Position numbers and translations under genes: made by a program. From Paraniabella ginsengisoli (lineage in GTDB: Bacteria; Bacteroidota; Bacteroidia; Chitinophagales; Chitinophagaceae): a DNA stretch of 64,000 nt. Positions 58,486-64,000 of the stretch are shown in pieces. Each line of letters starts with the position of its first letter. Position 1 is the first letter of the stretch. The stretch is from contig NZ_JAKWBL010000005.1 in NCBI RefSeq assembly GCF_022513635.1, forward strand, positions 21,962 through 85,961. The letters are read 5' to 3'. The notes beneath the pieces were generated by a model. It was not told the origin of the DNA. It ran no database searches and saw only the letters and a list, made by a program, of their open reading frames with translations.

Positions 58486-59947
58486 ATGAAAATGGACGAA
58501 TATTATTTTGCTTTTTATTGGCGGCGCTGGTTGCAAAAACAGGAAGTTCACAGTCCTGTATTTCAACTGAACAATTAAAGCAGGCCGAGAGAGGTATGGC
58601 ATGTTTATCCATTTTTGGAATAAATACATTTAATGAAACTGAATGGAGTAACGGTAAACTGCCTGTAGCTTCCACAATCCCGATCAATTGGATCCAGACC
58701 ACGGGTAAGAACAGCAAAGGAAGCGGGGTTTAAATATGTAATACTAGTAAGCAAACATCATGACGGATTCTGCTTGTAATAGTAAATATACAGACTATGA
58801 TGTAGCCGCAGCACCCATAAAAACAGATGTGGTAGCTGGTGTTTCTAAAGCCTGTAAAAAGTATGGATTGGCGTTCGGAATCTATTACTCACTGTGGGAT
58901 TGTCAAGAGTCCACATATAACGACAAAAGACTGGAAGTATGTAACTATATAAAACCAGCTTACGGATGTTGACGCAATACGGCAGCATCTGTGAACTTTG
59001 GTTTGATGGCGCTTGGGCTAAACCGAAGCTGATTGGCACTTGCCAGAAATATATGCTCATATTAAAAAGATTCAGCCCAACTGCCAAGTGACTACCAATC
59101 ATACCATACAGCCCCGGTCAGCCGCATGGTATTCGGCATCCCAAAGACATGCAACATGGCGATATTATCCGATTTTTCCCAAGTGATTTTCGTACAAAAG
59201 ATCCCAATCTGGCCCGCTGGGACGATCCCAAAGTTTTCCTGGAAAAAATGACAAGGACTATTATATGCTTTTCGAGCATACGCTATGTTTATCTGGAGCG
59301 GTGGAACTGGTTTCAAAAAGAAAGCAGTAATCCTGCTCGTTCGGTTGACGAATTGGAAGAGCTGTTTTATTGGTGTACTGCAAATAATAATATAATGATC
59401 CTGAACGTTCCACCGACCAACACGGCCAGATACGCGAACATGAACGTCTTCGATCCTGGAGCTAGCGGACCGAGCCAGCATCCGTAATGGTGGAAAGCCA
59501 TTGCCTGCTGGATATGAGAATCTTGCTTTTAACACGTCGATTGCAGCAAGCAGTACTGCAAATGAAGACAAATTCAGCGCGGATAAAGCAAACGATTACA
59601 GCCTTGAGACATGGTGGATCGCTGGCGACAGTGTGGCCGAATTAGAGATGCAATTGCCGGAGCATCTGCCATTTAACCGGCTTTCTATTTTTGAATATTC
59701 TGAAAATAAGGCGTTGAGCGACGGGTTTTCAACAATAAGGACATATCATATAAAAGAATATGAGATAGAAATTTTTAATAAAAATAAATGGGAAACAATC
59801 TATGTCGGTGATCAGGTCGGTGCCTGCAAGATTATTCAGCTACCAGAATACAAGACAGCTTCAGCTATTAAACTCAAAATTACAAAAGCGCAAGGAAAGC
59901 CGGGAATCTGCTTATTTGCAGTTAGCAATACTCAATCAAAAAAATGA
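58486..59947 (+). pseudogene. GH29 alpha-L-fucosidase with F5/8 type C-like tail, multiply frameshifted
   Basis: Fragments in several frames line up with one GH29 fucosidase. They are a signal peptide (LLAALVAKTGSSQS), GINTFNETEWSNGKLPVAS, then VSKHHDGFCL and YTDYDVAAAPIKTDVVAGVS, then CKKYGLAFGIYYSLWDCQES. ELWFDGAWAKP, the nucleophile Asp region, follows near 59000. NVPPTNTARYANMNVF precedes a C-terminal discoidin-like domain (FSADKANDYSLETWWIAGDS, YHIKEYEIEIFNKNKWETIY). At least five indels are needed to read it through. True decay and poor sequence quality cannot be told apart here. If intact it would remove terminal fucose from glycans in the periplasm or outside. Confidence 0.7.
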
Positions 59948-60139
59948 GAATGGTGACGAAGTAATCAGTCTTATTGATTTACATCCGACAAACAAGAATT
60001 TCGGAAGCGGCGCATTCTCTAACACTATAGAAGGCCGGATTTCATTAAGAACAAGTCCATAAAACAGTATTATTTACTTCTAATGATTTTAAAAAAGGGT
60101 TCTTTTGATTTTGATTGCCTGTTTTTTTGCCAGTCAAGC
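59948..60139. other. Region without a recognisable gene
   Basis: About 190 bases after the fucosidase. A short frame reads DEVISLIDLHPTNKNFGSGA and then FSNTIEGRISLRTSP, which could be the tail of another exported protein, but nothing else supports it. Confidence 0.25.
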
Positions 60140-60440
60140 TTATAGATATCGGTGTCCCAAAACAGCACTTTTCTGAACCAGGCTAAATCCGAGTCGCTTC
60201 TCTAACTTGTCCGACACTTTCTTTACTTCATAACCCTGGAGTATCATAAAGTAATCGTTAGCCGTATTAAACTGTTTTGCCAGCTTTATAGATAGATAAG
60301 GGGTGATGCCTCTTCTTTCATTCAAAATGGCACTGATAGTCTATCTGTGTTCATCAATCTTTCAGCTAATTCTGTACCACCCATCCCAAGAGCTTTCAAT
60401 TCTCTTTTAAAAGAGCACCAGGATGAATGCTACAGTAGTA
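60140..60440 (-). CDS. HigA-like XRE antitoxin, frameshifted
   Basis: Fragments in different frames give one antitoxin of the HigA family. The upstream part reads IHPGALL and then, after one missing base, KRELKALGMGGTELAERLMN followed by TDR. After a second loss near 60340 it continues ISAILNERRGITPYLSIKLA and then KQFNTANDYFMILQGYEVKK, ending SLVQKSAVLGHRYL. The HTH with the recognition helix around TISAILNERRG is clear. The N-terminal start is not resolved. No HigB partner is visible on either side. The frame breaks fit the poor sequence quality in this part of the window. Confidence 0.6.
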
Positions 60441-60618
60441 AACAAATACGTTTACTTTTATTGCCCTTGATGGATAAGGTATTTACAAAATTGACTTTCA
60501 ATTTTCAATGCTATTTATTAATTTTATTATAAAGCGGAACCTATTTTACAATTGAACAATTCGTTGAATACCGAAAGGTCAGTCTTATAACTAATTGATA
60601 TATAATTTATTAAGGATA

Positions 60619-60644
60619 AGGGCGCAATCCCGCCCTCACCGCCA
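60619..60644 (+). other. tRNA-Ser 3'-end fragment (possible attachment site)
   Basis: The sequence AATCCCGCCCTCACCGCCA ends exactly like a serine tRNA: 3' half of the T arm, acceptor strand CTCACCG and a CCA tail. The T loop before it is short (GGGCGCAATCCCGCCC lacks TT). No 5' part of a tRNA is found upstream. A terminator follows as it would after a tRNA gene. It looks like the tRNA half left at one end of an integrated element. Confidence 0.45.
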
Positions 60645-60684
60645 AAAGAGATTTCCCAAACTTTTCAAAGTTTCTAAAAGTATT

Positions 60685-60722
60685 AAAATCCTGTAATTAT
60701 CAATGAGTTACAGGATTTTTTT
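60685..60722 (+). terminator. Strong terminator after the tRNA fragment
   Basis: AAAATCCTGTAA / TTACAGGATTTT, a 12-bp perfect stem with an 11-base loop, running into TTTT. It probably belonged to the tRNA gene whose 3' end precedes it. Confidence 0.8.
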
Positions 60723-60750
60723 ATTTTTAAGGATCTGCCAAATTTTAAAA

Positions 60751-60849
60751 AGTGCACAAAATAATTGTGGTAGAATTATGGCACTTTTAACCATTGATGG
60801 GATTACCAGGGAAACTTCCACGAAACGAAAATGGACTGCAAATCGGTAA
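60751..60849 (+). pseudogene. Possible remnant of a tyrosine recombinase N-terminus
   Basis: The frame reads SAQNNCGRIMALLTIDGITR and then ETSTKRKWTANR before a stop. This resembles the Arm DNA-binding N-terminal domain of Bacteroidota mobile-element integrases (pattern: xxARITVDGxxxEFSTKRxxxxxxW). No catalytic domain follows. Its place beside a tRNA 3' end and terminator is what one expects at an element end, but the match is only about 30 residues. Confidence 0.35.
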
Positions 60850-60968
60850 GGTTAACGTTAAGTTATAATAAAGACAAGTAAAAATGGCCATTTTTGTTTA
60901 CGCTAATATCGTAACTGATTTTCTCATTGTACATGATAATTTTGAATATTACTAATTTGATTTTTTTA

Positions 60969-61971
60969 ATGGGACGATTTTTTTATATACTTTTTCTTAC
61001 AAGCTGCTATTTTTTTCTTTCATCAGCTAGGGTTAATATTAATAAAGAATGGATTATTACAGGTCATGCGCAAGGAACTACTTATCGCATCATTTATGTT
61101 GCGCCAGCGAAGATGATTCAGCAAAAAGATATTGATCATTTGCTTAATCGATTGGACAGTTCCATTTCAATATACAAACCCTATTCAACTATTAGTTCGT
61201 TTAACAAAAAGCGAAAAAGGGTGTTCCCATCGACCAGCACTTTCGTGCTGTTGTAAAAAAGTCCTTTGAAATATATAAAAATACACAGGGATTGTCAGAT
61301 ATATCCGTGAAGCCTTTAATTGATGCCTGGGGATTTGGGGTTCATAAATCGAATAATATTCCTGATGAAAAAGTATTAAGCAAATACTTGATCGTGTTGG
61401 ACAGAACAAGTTATTGCTGAAGGGCGATTCGTTAATAAAATCGAATCCTTTAACGCAGATAGATGTTAATGGAATAGGGCAAGGTTATGCAGTTGATTTG
61501 ATTGCAGATTTAATGGAAAAAAGAGATCGCAAACTATCTTGTGGAGCTGGGTGGTGAACTAAGGATTAAAGGTGAAAAAGTAGTGGAAAACGTTTTAAAG
61601 TAGGAATCGGTGCGGTTACCAATGATGAAACCATGCAGGTAATTGTTTCTCCTGACGACGGCGCTGTTACTACTTCTGGTAATTATATTAACTATCGGAT
61701 GAAGGGCAATAAAAAAATATCTCATATAATTAATCCACAAAACGGAAAGCCAATCGACAATGAAATGATCAGTGTTACTGTATGGGCTAAAGATGCCATA
61801 ACTGCAGATGGATATGATAATGGTTTTTAGCAATGGGATTAAAAGAAACCTTGAAGTTTCTTAAAAATAAAAAAGAATATAGGAGCATATATAATTTATA
61901 AAAAACCAGACGGGACGGTTGCAGACACCTCAAGTAGATACTTTTGGAAACACGTTAAAAAATCGAACTAA
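60969..61971 (+). CDS. apbE: FAD:protein FMN transferase ApbE, multiply frameshifted
   Basis: ApbE attaches FMN covalently to flavoproteins such as NqrB, NqrC and RnfG in the periplasm. The start at 60969 gives a lipoprotein-like signal (FFYILFLTSC). Then come WIITGHAQGTTYRIIYVAP, LDSSISIYKPYSTISSFNK, IDVNGIGQGYAVDLIADLME, VELGGELRIKGEKV, and ISHIINPQNGKPIDNEMISV, VWAKDAITADGYDN with the Asp residues of the FAD site. At least five indels separate these blocks. The order and spacing are those of an intact gene of about 330 residues, so sequencing error is likely. It ends one base before the convergent rlmH stop. Confidence 0.85.
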
Positions 61972-62444
61972 TTATTGGTGATGATATTTTTCATTTTTTA
62001 GAATGGTACAAGCTCTGTAAACTTGCTCGCAAGTATAAGGCGAACCAATTGATGCGGAAATACAAGTTTTGACAAACTCCATTGTAAATTAGATCTTTTC
62101 AGAACGGCTTCATGAATACCGAAAGCGCCGCCGATCAAAAAAACAATTCTTTTTGCAGATATATTAGCGCAGTGCTGAATTTGCTGCGATAAACCTTCCG
62201 ATGTGAGTTGTGTACCACGCTCATCAAGCGCAATTAAAAAATCTTCTTTCAGAAGCTTTGAAAGTATTACTTCGCCTTCATTTTTCTTAATATCATCTAT
62301 ACTCATTTTGGCCGCATTCTTGACGGGAGCAATAATTTCCCATTCAAGTTTAAAATAATTGTTGATTCTTTTAGAAAAAATCTTCAATACCAGCCTTGAC
62401 ATAAGTTTCATGAACTTTGCCAATTGACAAAATGCAATCTTCAT
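61972..62444 (-). CDS. rlmH: 23S rRNA (pseudouridine1915-N3)-methyltransferase RlmH (three frameshifts)
   Basis: RlmH is a SPOUT methyltransferase that methylates pseudouridine 1915 in helix 69 of 23S rRNA. The start at 62444 is MKIAF. With one base added early and one T removed it reads WSIGKVHETYVKAGIEDFSK. The core RINNYFKLEWEIIAPVKNAA and DFLIALDERGTQLTSEGLSQ is intact, as is the SAM knot IVFLIGGAFGIHEAVL. A third loss near 62010 restores LAEQVYRACTILKNEKYHHQ. The repaired length is 157 residues, typical. Because rlmH is nearly universal, three breaks in 470 bases point to low sequence quality. Confidence 0.9.
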
Positions 62445-62521
62445 TAGAAATAATTTGTGCACAAATTAACGAAGCTGAATTGGATTAATATAAGGTCGAA
62501 TTAAATTTTACCAGTATAATC

Positions 62522-63641
62522 TTAAGATGTTTGTTTTAATGGTATCACCATATTCCAGGTCTTATCTACCTGGTACATACCAGGCCCTGTCCCGGTTGCG
62601 GCAAATAGGTGCGTAGGTTTTCCGTTTTCAAACAGCAAAAACGGACGTTCAAAAATTTGCCATGTGAATGGTTTTCCCGTCATTCCATTTTAATGTGGCG
62701 GGAATATGCTTTACCGGATCGGATAATTTCCACTTAACACCATCATTCGAAGTTGCATGAATGCCTCCGCCTTCTTCTCCGCAAATATGGCCAAACCTGT
62801 CTTTCATAATTACCTCGTAATGATCGCCAGCCCACACACAAATGGATCTTCCCATCGTTGTCGGGTTGATTACTATTATGAAAACTGAAAACAGGTTCTT
62901 CTGAAAGCCTGTTGTACGGGCCGTTATAGCCGTTTTTGCTTAAAAGATGCGCCTAACAATAGCGGAGGCGTATGATTTTTGCTGAAGATTTATACATCAG
63001 GTAAACATCTCCGTCAGGCTTTACAACAGGCGAAGGATTTGAAATAATGGAAGCATCCCAATTTCCAGGTCGGGGTTCCATGAGCGGTTTGTCAACTCTT
63101 TTCCATGGGCCGTTAATGGAAGAGGCAACTCCAGTCGGTTCTTTTATGCATCCACGCTTTGTGTGCTCTTCCGTCAGCCCAAATATTTTCTTTGTCTTGT
63201 GGAATGGGAAAATCGTAAGTAACGCCTACATAATATAGAAGATATTCATTTTTATAACGTGTAATCCTTGGATTAAAAGCGCCTTTGCCATCGAACCAAT
63301 GTCCACCTCTCGGCGGAAGCACAACTTCTGCAAAAACTATATGGTCCTTCAGGTTTATCAGATACAGCTCTCACTATTTCAGAATTCGTAACCCAGTTTC
63401 CAAACCACGTCTTTGACCATCTCGAAGCAAAATATGTGGTATTGTCCATTCCTCGCCTTTTATAACTGCGGATCCCAGATCCAATAGTCATTCATCATAA
63501 AACCGCCGCCAACAGGAGCCGGCAAGAGTCTGTCGATAAAGCTATCGCCCGGGTTGTTTAATCCATTTATAGGATTTGCACCTATTAACCCAGGGAGTAT
63601 AACGCCTGTTGAAAGCAATTTTAAAAACTATTTCTTTTCAT
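62522..63641 (-). pseudogene. GH43/GH117-like glycoside hydrolase, multiply frameshifted
   Basis: The pieces line up as one exported hydrolase of the five-bladed propeller type. The start at 63641 gives MKRNSFLKLLSTGVILPGLI once one T is restored. FIDRLLPAPVGGGFMMNDYW follows, with the usual IWDPQ, then FGNWVTNSEIVRAVSDKPEG, LPPRGGHWFDGKGAFNPRIT, RYKNEYLLYYVGVTYDFPIP. Later come PRPGNWDASIISNPSPVVKP, HICGEEGGGIHATSNDGVKW, and ERPFLLFENGKPTHLFAATG. At least five indels are needed. Such enzymes act on plant or algal glycans; the substrate is not clear. Whether the gene is dead or only badly sequenced cannot be decided here. Confidence 0.6.
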
Positions 63642-63783
63642 TGATTTGCTAAGTTATATATTTCATTAGGAACTTTTTATAGCCGGATGAAATCTATTTT
63701 TACTGTAAAAATTATATCGACTGATTTAACCTTAATATGATATTCATAAAATTAGGGCGATCAGTTCAGGCTTTTCATTCTTT

Positions 63784-63959
63784 TTATGATCCAAAAAAGA
63801 ACCAGGGATTTAAGGAAGATAGCATCGTGTTTTGCATCGTTCCGCCTCTATAACTATTGCCAACGACGTCGTTATTTTGACCTAATGCCGAAAGCGCTAA
63901 GAATGAAAATATGAGGCAATAATAAGTTTTTTTCTTAAGCTTAAAATGTATAATATCAT
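63784..63959 (-). CDS. Possible N-terminal part of an exported protein
   Basis: With one frame change a signal-peptide-like stretch (KKTYYCLIFSFLALSALGQ) leads into NNDVVGNSYRGGTMQNTMLS and then SLNPWFFFGS before a stop. I do not recognise the protein. Given the indel density here, the stop may be false and the gene larger. Confidence 0.3.
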
Positions 63960-64000
63960 TTGTTCTAATTTCGTTTTGAAAGACTTTGCAATACTTTAAT

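Overview
The window comes from a Bacteroidota chromosome, most likely family Chitinophagaceae. This is inferred from protein resemblance, promoters of the TAnnTTTG type, a Bacteroidota-style PASTA-tailed FtsI in the dcw cluster, a futalosine-pathway gene (mqnE), a MalQ carrying two CBM20 domains, and a family of Fn3-like surface proteins. Base composition is AT-rich. The sequence carries many single-base indels, mostly one base missing from homopolymer runs. At least 24 open reading frame breaks before 57 kb disappear when one base is restored, and the repaired genes return to a whole number of codons and the usual family length. I treat these as sequencing or assembly errors and give each gene its repaired extent.

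Layout. 1-6.2 kb: dcw cluster on the minus strand (mraZ-rsmH-ftsL-ftsI-murE-mraY). 6.5-25 kb: housekeeping genes: queA, trxA, a nucleoside-permease-like transporter, a higA/higB toxin-antitoxin pair, mqnE, a CBS protein, an alpha/beta hydrolase, aspartate kinase, an Ldh2-type dehydrogenase, ssb, mnmA, rnz, a STAS protein and clpC. 25-34.7 kb: an M28 peptidase, a DinB-like protein, deoC, malQ, a 51-residue membrane protein, a sugar isomerase-like protein and infC. 34.9-46.2 kb: a tolC/adaptor/RND efflux operon, a histidine kinase, a Na+/H+ antiporter and thrS.

46.4-56.9 kb is the most interesting part. Six adjacent minus-strand genes encode exported, modular surface proteins with different middle domains but nearly the same last 150 residues. 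In that shared module an Fn3-like domain is interrupted, exactly at a beta-turn, by about 52 residues: two hydrophobic segments around an RRNK loop, ending in a lipobox-like LYGC and acidic residues. Five of the six genes have two or three TTCGAT boxes upstream at exactly 21-bp spacing, and five neighbouring terminators share one hairpin. This looks like a co-regulated, recombining surface-protein locus with an undescribed anchoring device.

57.5-64 kb is an accessory stretch with very dense indels: a truncated outer-membrane barrel, fragments of three glycoside hydrolases (one GH29 alpha-fucosidase, one GH43/117-like), a HigA-like antitoxin, a tRNA-Ser 3' end next to a possible integrase remnant, apbE and rlmH. 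Because rlmH is also broken three times, much of the damage here is probably poor sequence quality near a contig end rather than decay.
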